Source: CAWJJM01 sp963843275
GTDB taxonomy: Bacteria > Acidobacteriota > Thermoanaerobaculia > Multivoradales > JBCCEF01
Assembly: GCA_963843275.1 (NCBI GenBank)
Contig: CAWJJM010000012.1
Coordinates: forward strand, 806,001-870,000
DNA: 64,000 bases
Reading direction: 5' to 3'
Below, one piece after another: positions 8,966 through 16,727 of the stretch. The notes under the pieces were generated by a model. It was not told the DNA's origin, ran no database searches, and saw nothing but the letters and a program-made list of their open reading frames with translations. The position numbers were made by a program, and so were the translations under genes. Positions within the stretch are counted from its first letter, which is position 1. Each line of letters opens with the position of its first letter.

Positions 8966-9421
8966 CTAGTGGTAGAGGTTGCGGCGCTCGCCGGGCGGCA
9001 GGCCGGGGGCCTCCGGGTCGCCGTGGCCGCGGGCCCAGGCGAGCCGTTCGACGAGGCCGCCCTTCCAGGTGGTCTCGACCCGCACTCCCGACGGCCCGGC
9101 GCTGCGCTCGACGAGGCGCGCCGCGCCGGGGTCGCCGCGGTCGGCGAGCCAGTAGATCTCAGTGCCGGCGGTGGAGAAGTGGAGCGCCAGGTGCGCGGTG
9201 TCGGGGCGCTCGGCGAGGAGGCGGGCGAGCCGTGCGGCCGCCTCGGTCCGCTCCATCTCGCCCCCTTCGGTCACGGTGTACTCGGGTGGCGCCGCCAGCA
9301 GCACCCCCGGCGGGCCGCCGTCGGCGCGCCCGGCGTGGAGCTGGAGCACGAAGAAGCGTCCGAGCGCCCAGGCGGCGACGGCGAGGACGGCGACGGCGAG
9401 GACGACCTTGAGCGCTTTCAC
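8966..9421 (-). CDS. Small membrane-anchored protein of unknown function
   Basis: 151 aa from GTG 9421 (VKALKVV). Further upstream codons are open but lack the expected start context. One N-terminal transmembrane or signal-anchor segment (residues 4-24, VVLAVAVLAVAAWALGRFF) is followed by a soluble domain of about 125 residues containing YTVTEGGEMERTEAAARLARLL and EIYWLADRGDPGAA. I recognise no family. It is 110 bp from, and divergent to, the molybdopterin oxidoreductase gene. Confidence 0.55.
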   Translation of the reverse strand: MKALKVVLAVAVLAVAAWALGRFFVLQLHAGRADGGPPGVLLAAPPEYTVTEGGEMERTEAAARLARLLAERPDTAHLALHFSTAGTEIYWLADRGDPGAARLVERSAGPSGVRVETTWKGGLVERLAWARGHGDPEAPGLPPGERRNLYH

Positions 9422-9531
9422 GGGTGGCCATGCTACCGGCTTCCCGACCTGCCGCGACGGTGGCGGGCCGCGACGGTTTCGTGAGGACCCCCGCCCGCCC
9501 GCGGTGTAGTCTGGGTGCCAGGAGGTCACGG

Positions 9532-11140
9532 ATGCACAGGTGGAGAGTGGGGATGGGGGTCGTGGTGGGGCTCGCCGCCACGGCACCGCTGCTGGCGATC
9601 GAGGCGGTGGGCTACCGGCTGGCCCGGCTGCCGTTCTCGCCGTTCGACTTCTTCGACTGGATCACCCGGGTCCTGCCGGGCCGCGTGGTGACCTTCGGCA
9701 TCGACTCGATGATCTGGGCCCTCGACACCGTGGGTCTCGACGTGGCCGACAGCGCCAAGACCGCGGAACGGGCGGTGGCGGTGCTCCAGTTCCTCGTCCT
9801 CGGCGTGGTGGTCGCGGTGCTGTTCTTCGTCTTCTCGGCGCTGCGCCGGGTGCGGCCGGACGGCGGTTCGGGGGCGGTGCTGGGCGCCGCGTTCGCGATG
9901 CCGATGATCGCCGTCTCCCTGGGCGTCGGGCAGTCGCCGGTGGGTGCCGGATGGGTGGTGCTCTGGCTGCTGGTGCTGTTCGTCGGCTGGGGGATGGTGG
10001 TGGCGCGGGGCCGCCGTCGCGCCATTCCCGCCGCCGGCGCCGGCGCCGGGGCGGTGGCCCTGGACCGCCGCCGGTTCCTGGTCCGCCTCGGCACCGCCAG
10101 CGCGGTGGTGACGGTGGCCGGCGCCGGGCTCGCGGAGGTGCTGGCGCGGCGCGAGCGGGGCGGCGGGGCGGCGCGGGCGTCGACGGCCCACCGCACCGAG
10201 ACCGGCAAGGGGACGCCGTTCCCGAACGCCGACGATCCGGTGATGCCGGCGCCCGGCACGCGCCCCGAGTACACCCCGCTCAAGGACCACTACAAGGTCT
10301 TCATCCGCACCGAGCCGACGGTGATCGACGGCGACGACTGGGAGCTGACGGTGGACGGTCTGGTCGAGGAGCCGCTCCGGCTGCGGCTCGCCGATCTCCG
10401 CGGCGCGCTGCCGCAGCGCGACCAGTACGTGACCATCTCCTGCATCTCGGGCCGGGTGGCGACCGGCCTGATCGGGACCACCCTGTGGAGCGGCGTCCCG
10501 CTCGCCGCGGTGCTCGAGGCGGCCCGGCCGAAGCCGGGGGCGCGCTGGCTCCACGTGCACTCGGGCGACGGCTACTACGAGACGGTCGACCTCGAGCTGG
10601 TCGCCCGCGACCCGCCGGCTGCTGCTCTGCCACTCGTGGGACGGGCAGCCGCTGCCGGTCGACCACGGCTTCCCGCTGCGCATCTGGATCCCCGACCGCT
10701 ACGGGATGAAGCAGCCCAAGTGGATCCGCTCGATCGAGGTCTCCGACCGCTACGCGCCCGGCTACTGGGTCGAGCGGGGCTGGGACCGCGAGGCGCGGGT
10801 CCGGACCACCTCGGTGATCGACACCGTCGCGGTGCAGGCCGCCTACGAGCAGGGAGGGCGGCAGGTCGTGCCGGTGGGGGGCATCGCCTTCGGCGGCGCG
10901 CGCGGCATCTCCCGCGTCGAGGTGAAGGTGGACGACGGACCGTGGGAGGCGGCGCGGCTGCGCGCGCCGCTGTCCGACGTCACCTGGGTGATCTGGCGCT
11001 ACGATTGGCCCTTCGCCGCCGGCGAGCACACGTTCACCGTACGCGCCACCGACGGTGAGGGCCGACCGCAGGTCGCGGAGAGCCGGCCGGCGCGGCCCAG
11101 CGGCGCCACCGGGCTCCACCACAAGAAGGTACGGGTGTAG
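9532..11140 (+). pseudogene. Membrane-anchored molybdopterin-dependent oxidoreductase (sulfite oxidase family), split by one frameshift
   Basis: Start ATG 9532 follows an AGGAGG RBS. Residues 1-165 hold about four transmembrane segments, followed by an RRRF stretch and another hydrophobic segment. The oxidoreductase domain follows, with the conserved molybdenum-ligand Cys in TISCISGR (about residue 304) and LIGTTLWSGVPL. After LELVARD the frame is lost; the other frame continues PRLLLCHSWDGQPLP, IWIPDRYGMKQPKW and an Ig-like dimerisation domain to 11140. Removing one C near 10611-10617 (gacccgCcggctg) restores the whole protein, about 535 aa. Both halves have normal codon use, so assembly error is likelier than decay. 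Substrate unknown. Confidence 0.85.
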
Positions 11141-11160
11141 CCCGGCCGGCGGGCCGGCCC

Positions 11161-11739
11161 TCAGTCCGCCTGCCGGATCAGCTCGGTCTCGATGGCGATC
11201 CGCACCTCGTTGCCGACCAGGACGCCCCCGGTCTCCAGCGCCTGGTTCCAGGTCAGCCCGAAGTCCCGGCGGTCGAGGCGGGCGGTGGCGCGGTAGCCGG
11301 CGCGCTCGGCGCCCCAGGGATCGGTGCCGCGGCCCTGCTCCTCGGCGTCGAGCACCACCTCGCGGGTGGTGTCGCGGATCGTCAGGTCGCCGGTGACGCG
11401 GTAGCGCCCCTCCCCGGTGCGCTCCACTCCGGTGCTGCGGAAGTGGATCTCGGGGTGGTTCTCGACGTCGAGGAAGTCGGCCGAGCGCAGATGGGTGTCG
11501 CGGTCCGGCTGCCGCGTGTCGATCGAGGCGGCGTCGACGGTGACGTCGATCTCCGCGGTGGTGGGCTCGTCGTCGTCGACCCGGACGGTGCCGCGCACGT
11601 CGGAGAAGCGACCCTTGACGGTCGAGATCATCATGTGGCGCACGGCGAGCTCGATCATGGTGTGGGCGGGGTCGATCTCCCAGACGGTCAGCGCGGCGGT
11701 GGCGGTGTCGGTGGTGGTCGTGGTCTTGCTGTCGGTCAT
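11161..11739 (-). CDS. YceI family protein
   Basis: 192 aa. Start chosen at ATG 11739 because AAAAGGAGAA lies just upstream; the ATG at 11760 would put that RBS inside the gene. After a Thr-rich leader (TTTTTDT) it shows the YceI lipocalin-like pattern: WEIDPAHTMIELAVRHMMIS, VKGRFSDVRGTV, SADFLDVENHPEI, GDLTIRD and WNQALETGGVLVGNEV. The family binds polyisoprenoid or other amphiphilic ligands. No signal peptide is visible, so this copy is probably cytoplasmic. It lies downstream of a MarR gene on the same strand but has its own operator over the -10 region, implying control by that regulator. Confidence 0.92.
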   Translation of the reverse strand: MTDSKTTTTTDTATAALTVWEIDPAHTMIELAVRHMMISTVKGRFSDVRGTVRVDDDEPTTAEIDVTVDAASIDTRQPDRDTHLRSADFLDVENHPEIHFRSTGVERTGEGRYRVTGDLTIRDTTREVVLDAEEQGRGTDPWGAERAGYRATARLDRRDFGLTWNQALETGGVLVGNEVRIAIETELIRQAD

Positions 11740-11764
11740 CGGGTTCTCCTTTTCATCCAAAGAT

Positions 11765-11780
11765 TCTCGGTACCGAGATA
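11765..11780 (-). promoter_or_regulatory. Palindromic MarR-type operator over the yceI -10 region
   Basis: On the plus strand TCTCGGTACCGAGATA; the first 14 bases (11765-11778) form a perfect palindrome. On the minus strand it overlaps the likely -10 box (TATCTC) of the YceI gene, 26-41 bases upstream of its ATG. A 14-of-16 match lies over the marR promoter at 12290-12305. Binding by the neighbouring MarR protein is inferred. Confidence 0.7.
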
Positions 11781-11812
11781 TTGTGGCGAAGGACTTCGCG
11801 TCGGGTCCTCGT

Positions 11813-12229
11813 TCAAGAGCCGCGCGGGGCGCGGCGGGCGGCGGCGAGGCCCAGGGCCCGGAGGAGGCGGGTCGCCTGCTCCTGCTCCTCGGCGTCGAGG
11901 CCCCCCACCGCCTCTTCGATGCACCGTGCGTGCCCGGGGAAGATGCGCCGCATCAGCTCGTCGCCGCGTGGGGTGAGTGCCGCGTAGCGGGCGCGCCGGT
12001 CCTGCGGGCAGTCGCGGCGCTCCACCAGCCCCTTGTCGGTCAGGCGGTCCACCGTGTAGGTGATGCCGCCGGACGACAGCAGGATGCGGCGCTGGACCTC
12101 GCCGATCAGCGCGGGGCCCTTGTGGTGGAGCGCTTCGAGGATGCCGAACTCGGTGAGGGTCAGCCCGTGCCCGGCGGCGTCCGCCGCGGCGTGCGCCCGG
12201 ACGGCGTCGAAGGCGCGGGAGAGCACCAC
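11813..12229 (-). CDS. MarR family transcriptional regulator (N-terminus shifted by an indel)
   Basis: 138 aa as an uninterrupted frame from GTG 12229. A winged-helix domain is clear: LTEFGILEALHHKGPALIGE, LLSSGGITYTVDRLTDKGLVERR and DRRARYAALTPRGDELM. MarR dimers bind palindromes and are released by small ligands or oxidation. Helix 1 is cut: in the same frame upstream, ADADRDRALQLWV is encoded before the GTG, but that frame meets TGA. The ATG at 12290 (MNEPEMID) joins ADADRDRALQLW if one base is removed near 12262-12268, giving a normal-length protein of about 158 aa. Operator and promoter lie immediately upstream, so autoregulation is likely. Confidence 0.85.
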   Translation of the reverse strand: MVLSRAFDAVRAHAAADAAGHGLTLTEFGILEALHHKGPALIGEVQRRILLSSGGITYTVDRLTDKGLVERRDCPQDRRARYAALTPRGDELMRRIFPGHARCIEEAVGGLDAEEQEQATRLLRALGLAAARRAPRGS

Positions 12230-12287
12230 CCAGAGCTGGAGGGCGCGGTCCCGGTCGGCGTCCGCCGTCGATCATCTCGGGTTCATT

Positions 12288-12328
12288 CATCTCGGTACAA
12301 AGATAATTCATCGACGCCGCCTTGTCAA
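12288..12328 (-). promoter_or_regulatory. marR promoter with overlapping operator
   Basis: On the minus strand: a consensus -35 TTGACA (12323-12328), a 17-bp spacer and -10 TATCTT (12300-12305). The operator copy (plus strand TCTCGGTACAAAGATA, 12290-12305) covers the -10. The ATG at 12290 begins about ten bases after the -10, so the transcript would be nearly leaderless. This is the clearest sigma70-type promoter in the window. Confidence 0.75.
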
Positions 12329-12362
12329 GGGCCGGCGGTGGCGGGCATGGGACAATCGCGCC

Positions 12363-13307
12363 ATGGCCTTTCCCGCCGCGCACGTGACCGTCGTCGGCGC
12401 CACGGGCGCCACCGGCATCCACCTCAGCGACCGTCTGCGGGAGCGGGGCCGCTCGGTGCGGGCCGTGTCACGGCGTCGCGAGACGCTCGAGCGGAGGTTC
12501 GCCGGCCGTGACGTGGAGATCGCGGTCGCCGACGCGCTCGACCCCGCGGCCCTCGAACGGGCGGTCGCCGGGACGGACCTGGTGGTCGACGCCATCGGCC
12601 TGCCGCCGGAGCGCATGGCCGACCACCCCCGGACGGCGGCGGCGGTCGCCGCCGCAGCCCGGGCGGCAGGAGCGCGCTGCCTGCTGATCTCCTCCTACTG
12701 GGCCTTCCTGCCGCACCGCGGGGAGGTGGTCGACGAGGCACACCCCCGGAGCGGCGGTCACGCGTGGTTCCGGTTCCGGCGCGAAGCCGAGGACGCCGTT
12801 CTGGCTGCGGGAGGGGCGGTGGCGCACCTGCCGGACTTCTTCGGTCCGTGCGTCGGCTTCAGCACCGTGCAGCTCGCGCTGCGCGACGCCCTCGCCGGTC
12901 GCCCCGTGTCCTGGCTCGGCGGGGCCGACGTCCCGCGGGAGACCGGCTACGTGCCCGACCTGATGGCACGGGTGGCCGAGCTGGCCGACCGCGAAGAAGC
13001 CTACGGGACCGACTGGGGTCTGGCGGGCACGGGCACCCTGACCGCGCGTCGCCTCGCGGAGCTGGCCGGCGAGCATCTGGGGCGCCGGGTGAAGCTGCGG
13101 GCGGCGCCGCGCTGGCTGCTGGCGCCGCTCAGCCGGGTGATGCCGTCCCTGGCCGCGGCGCGGCCGCTGATCGCTCCCTACACCCGGCCGGTACGGTACG
13201 ACACGGCCAAGGTGCGTGCCCTGCTGGGAGAGGCCGCGCCGACGCCGTTCCCGGCGGCCGTCGCCGCCACGCTCGACTGGATGGCGGCGCAGCCCGACGT
13301 CGCCTGA
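12363..13307 (+). CDS. NAD(P)-binding SDR/epimerase-like protein
   Basis: 314 aa. The N-terminal Rossmann motif is VTVVGATGATGIHL (residues 8-21). ADALDPAALERAVAGTDLVVDAIG and an SSYWAF segment correspond to the extended or atypical SDR layout, and a later YVPDLMARVAEL segment resembles NAD-dependent epimerase/dehydratases. The Tyr-x3-Lys pair is not obvious, so it may be a NmrA-like or epimerase-like protein without classical catalysis. ATG 12363 lies 35 bp from the divergent marR -35, so it may share regulation with marR (inference). Confidence 0.75.
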   Translation: MAFPAAHVTVVGATGATGIHLSDRLRERGRSVRAVSRRRETLERRFAGRDVEIAVADALDPAALERAVAGTDLVVDAIGLPPERMADHPRTAAAVAAAARAAGARCLLISSYWAFLPHRGEVVDEAHPRSGGHAWFRFRREAEDAVLAAGGAVAHLPDFFGPCVGFSTVQLALRDALAGRPVSWLGGADVPRETGYVPDLMARVAELADREEAYGTDWGLAGTGTLTARRLAELAGEHLGRRVKLRAAPRWLLAPLSRVMPSLAAARPLIAPYTRPVRYDTAKVRALLGEAAPTPFPAAVAATLDWMAAQPDVA

Positions 13308-13337
13308 GCGGGCGCCGGTCCTCTATCATCGACGGCC

Positions 13338-14106
13338 ATGGCCCTCGCCCTGGAGACCCGCGCCCTGAGCCGCTCGTTCGGGGACTTCCTCGCCGTCGAC
13401 GCCATCGACCTGGCGGTGCCCGGAGGGTTGCTTCTACGGCTTCCTGGGACCGAACGGCGCCGGCAAGTCGACCACCATCAAGTGCCTCACCGGCCTGCTG
13501 CGGCCGACGGCGGGGAGATCCGCATCCTCGGGCGCGACCCGCTCGCCGAGCCGGTGGCGGTGAAGCGCCGCGTCGGGGTGGTGCCGGAGGACCTCGCCCT
13601 GTTCGAACGGCTCACCGGCATGGAGAACCTGTCGTTCGTGGCGCGCGTCCACGGCCTCGAGGAGGCCACCGTTCCGTGCCCGCACCGCCGAGCTGCTCGA
13701 GGTGATGGAGCTCACCGACGCCGCCGCGACGCTGGTCGCCGACTACTCCCACGGCATGCGCAAGAAGCTGGCGCTGGCGGTGGCCTTCCTGCCGTCGCCG
13801 CACCTGCTCTTCCTCGACGAGCCGTTCGAGGGGATCGACGCGGTGTCGTCGCGCCAGATCCGCGAGCTGCTGCAGGAGTTCGTCGGCCGCGGCGGCACGG
13901 TCTTCCTGACCTCGCACGTGCTCGAGATCGTCGAGCGGTTGGCCGACCAGGTCGGCATCCTGCACCGCGGCAAGCTGGTGGCGCAGGGCCCGGTCGCGGG
14001 GCTGCGCGGCGCCGGGGCGGAGACCCGCAGCCTCGAGGAGGTGTTCCTGGCCACCGTCGGCGTGGAGGATCGCGGCCGGCACGCCCTGGAGTGGCTGGGG
14101 ACGTGA
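13338..14106 (+). pseudogene. ABC transporter ATP-binding protein, frame broken by three single-base indels
   Basis: Read across three frames the gene gives a complete ABC ATPase of about 255 aa: LSRSFGDFLAVD, Walker A GPNGAGKSTT, LLRPTAG then GEIRILGRDP, Q-loop-like VVPEDLALFERLT, signature DYSHGMRKKLALA, Walker B LLFLDEP and an H-loop in LTSHVLEI. The breaks are an extra G near 13425-13427, a missing G in the run at 13512-13515 and an extra C near 13675. The net +1 explains the 769-bp length. Intact motifs on both sides of each break argue for sequence error. The stop TGA overlaps the GTG of the permease, so the pair forms an exporter. Confidence 0.85.
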
Positions 14107-15863
14107 GGCGGAGCCTGCTCGCGGCCTTCCTCTGGCTGCGCTGGCGGATGCTGGTCAACGGGCTGCGCGCCAGCGGCCGGCGGGGCCCGCTCCGGCTCTT
14201 CGCCGCCTGGGGCGAGGTCCTGCTGCAGGGGGTGCTCGCCGTCCTCGGGACGGTCGCGGCGCTGGCGCTGGCGGTCGGCGCCGGCTTCGCGGTGCACGGC
14301 CTGGCGCAGGGCGGCGTCGGGCGCGAGCTCGTGCTGATGGGGCTGCGGATCGCCGCCGGTACCGCCATCGTGGTGCTGCTGGTGGTGCCGGCGATCCAGG
14401 GGTCGCTGCGCGGCGGGGGCACCAGCGACCGCCTGCTGCTGCTGCCGCTCTCCCGCCGCACGCTCCACGCCCTGCAGCTCGGCGCAGCGCTCGCCGACCC
14501 CTGGCTGCTCCTGACGGTCCCCGCCATCCTGGTCCTCGGCGTCGGGGCGGCGGTGTTCGGCGCTCCCGCCGCGGCCCTCGGCACGCTGGGGGCGCTGCTG
14601 TTCGTGCTCGCCCTCGCCGCGTTGTCGACCTGCGCCGCCTACGCCGCGCAGCTCCTGTTCCGCGACCGCCGGCGCGCCGAGCTGGCCGTGGTGGCGATGG
14701 TGGTGGCCTGGATCCTGATCGCGGTGGCGCCGAACCTCCTCGAGCAGCGCGCCCGGCGACACCGGGAGGCGCGCCCGGCCGCCGCCGCCGAGCGCCCGGC
14801 CGCGGCGGCGCCGGCGGAGACGCAGACGGCGCCGCAGGGCGGGGACCGCGGCCTCGCGGCAGCCGACGTCTTCCCGCTCTGGCTGCAGGTGGTGCCCTCG
14901 GAGGCCTTCGGCCGGACGCTCGCCGGGGTGTCCGCCGGCCGGCTCGCCACCGCGGCGGGCGGGGTCGGCTCGCTGGCCTGCGAGGCGGCCCTGTTCTACC
15001 TGCTCTCGGCGGCGCTCTGGCAACGCCTGGTGACCTCGCCCGAGACCTCCTCGGGGCGCCGGGGCAGGGCGGCGCGACCGTTGCCGGCGCGGCGCCTGCC
15101 GGGGCTGGACGCGGCGGAGAGCGCCGTGGCGTGGACCCACGCGCGCACCTTCTGGCGCACGGTGCAGGGCAAGCTGGCGGTGGTCATCCCGGCGGTGATG
15201 GCGCTGATGTTCGACCTGCTCGCCGAGCGCGCCCAGAGCCGTGGAGGCGGCTTCTTCGCCCTCGCCCTGGAGAGCGGCGCGCTCGCCCTGGGGGTCGCGG
15301 GGATGGCGGTCATCGCGCAGCAGGCGCTGCTCATCAACCAGTTCGCCACCGACGGCTCGGGGCTCGTGCTGGAGGCGCTGCTGCCGCTCGACGCGCGCGC
15401 CCTGTTGCGCGGCAAGGCGGTCGGCGGGGCGCTGGTGGCGGGCGTGTCGATGGCCGGGGCGCTGCTGGTTCTCGCCAGCCTCGAAACGGCGCGCCCGCCG
15501 CTGCTGTGGCCGGCGGCCCTGCTCGGCGGGCTGGGGGCCTACGCGCTGCTGGCGCCGCTCGGCGCCTGGCTGTCGATCCTTCTCCCCAAGGCGGTCGACC
15601 TGTCCCGCCTGGGCGGCGCCAACAAGCCGCACCAGGGGGCGGCGCTGCTGTCCATGCCGGCCATCGCCGCCTGCCTGGCGCCGGCGGTGGGCCTGCACCT
15701 GCTGGCGACGCAGGTGCTCCACAGCCCGGCCCTGGGCGTCGCCTTCGAGGCGGTCTGGCTGGTCGTCGCCGTCCTGCTGGCGCGACCGCTGCTCGACCGC
15801 ATGGCGGGCTTTCTGGCCCGCCGGCGCGAGGGGATCCTGCTCACCCTGCGCGACCGCGGCTAG
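14103..15863 (+). CDS. ABC transporter permease
   Basis: 586 aa from GTG 14103, overlapping the ATPase stop in GTGA (translational coupling). At least ten hydrophobic segments are visible (for example LAVLGTVAALALAVGAGFAV, IVVLLVVPAIQG, LLTVPAILVLGVGAAVFG, and C-terminal VAVLLARPLL). A hydrophilic Ala/Pro-rich loop sits near residues 215-250. The layout resembles large ABC-2-type exporter permeases that pair with one ATPase. The substrate is unknown. Codon use matches its neighbours. Confidence 0.8.
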   Translation: MRRSLLAAFLWLRWRMLVNGLRASGRRGPLRLFAAWGEVLLQGVLAVLGTVAALALAVGAGFAVHGLAQGGVGRELVLMGLRIAAGTAIVVLLVVPAIQGSLRGGGTSDRLLLLPLSRRTLHALQLGAALADPWLLLTVPAILVLGVGAAVFGAPAAALGTLGALLFVLALAALSTCAAYAAQLLFRDRRRAELAVVAMVVAWILIAVAPNLLEQRARRHREARPAAAAERPAAAAPAETQTAPQGGDRGLAAADVFPLWLQVVPSEAFGRTLAGVSAGRLATAAGGVGSLACEAALFYLLSAALWQRLVTSPETSSGRRGRAARPLPARRLPGLDAAESAVAWTHARTFWRTVQGKLAVVIPAVMALMFDLLAERAQSRGGGFFALALESGALALGVAGMAVIAQQALLINQFATDGSGLVLEALLPLDARALLRGKAVGGALVAGVSMAGALLVLASLETARPPLLWPAALLGGLGAYALLAPLGAWLSILLPKAVDLSRLGGANKPHQGAALLSMPAIAACLAPAVGLHLLATQVLHSPALGVAFEAVWLVVAVLLARPLLDRMAGFLARRREGILLTLRDRG

Positions 15864-15934
15864 GCCGGGTCGCGGCGGGCTAGGATGCGGGGGAGCGTGG
15901 CTCCCCGGCGAATGGAACCGGAAGGAGGCGGAGC

Positions 15935-16723
15935 ATGGGAGCGAAGTCCTGGGCGGCGGCGGCGGCGCTGGCGGCGCCGGTGTGGGCGGCGGCGTGGGGC
16001 GCCACCGGGCACCGGACGGTGGGGGAGATCGCCCAGCACCACCTGACGGCGGCGGCCGCTCGCCGGATCGCCGTCCTGCTCGATGGCGACAGCCTGGCCG
16101 AGATCGCCGACTGGGCCGACGACATCCGCTCCGACCCGGCGTGGAAGCGTGCCTCGCCCTGGCACTACATCGACGTCGAGGACGACCAGACGCTGGCCTC
16201 CGCGCCGCGCTCGCCGGCCGGCGACGTGCTCTGGGCGCTGGAGCACTTCGAGGGCGTGCTTCGCGACCCGGCGGCGTCGACGGCCGAACGCGCCGAGGCG
16301 CTGCGCTTCTACGTCCACTTCGTCGGCGACGTCCACCAGCCGCTCCACGTCGGGCGCCATGCCGACCAGGGGGGCAACACCATCGACGTCACCTGGTTCG
16401 GCGCCCCGCGCAACCTGCACCAGGTGTGGGACGACGCGATGATCGACTCGACCGACCTCTCGTTCACCGAGCTGACCCGGTTCCTCGACGACCCCACCCC
16501 CGCCGAGGTCGCCGCCTGGCAGGCCGACCCCTACGCCACCTGGATCGCGGAGAGCAAGGCGCTGCGCGGCCTGGTCTACGACATCGGCGACGGCAGGCTC
16601 TCCTGGCGCTACCGCTTTCGGACGCTGCCGACGCTGAAGCACCGCCTGCTGCAGGCGGGCGTCCGGCTCGCCGGCAAGCTCAACGACATCTTCTCGGCCC
16701 CGGCGGCGCCGGGAGCTCCGTAG
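15935..16723 (+). CDS. Secreted S1/P1 nuclease
   Basis: 262 aa, ATG 15935 with AAGGAGG upstream. A signal peptide (MGAKSWAAAAALAAPVWAAA) would leave Trp at the mature N-terminus (WGATGHR), which in S1/P1 nucleases provides a zinc ligand through its amino group. Further zinc-ligand motifs are IADWADDIR, WHYIDV, HFVGDVHQPLH, GGNTIDV and NLHQVWD, giving the expected trinuclear zinc site. The family cleaves single-stranded DNA/RNA and 3'-nucleotides. It precedes a 5'-nucleotidase by 4 bp, so the pair probably scavenges extracellular nucleic acid for phosphate or nucleosides. Confidence 0.9.
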   Translation: MGAKSWAAAAALAAPVWAAAWGATGHRTVGEIAQHHLTAAAARRIAVLLDGDSLAEIADWADDIRSDPAWKRASPWHYIDVEDDQTLASAPRSPAGDVLWALEHFEGVLRDPAASTAERAEALRFYVHFVGDVHQPLHVGRHADQGGNTIDVTWFGAPRNLHQVWDDAMIDSTDLSFTELTRFLDDPTPAEVAAWQADPYATWIAESKALRGLVYDIGDGRLSWRYRFRTLPTLKHRLLQAGVRLAGKLNDIFSAPAAPGAP

Positions 16724-16727
16724 GCCG

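Noticed and set aside
11141..11160. GC-rich inverted repeat between the oxidoreductase and yceI as a strong terminator
   Set aside because: The stem (around CCGGCC/GGCCGG) is short, lies in very GC-rich sequence and has no T-tract, so I did not list it.
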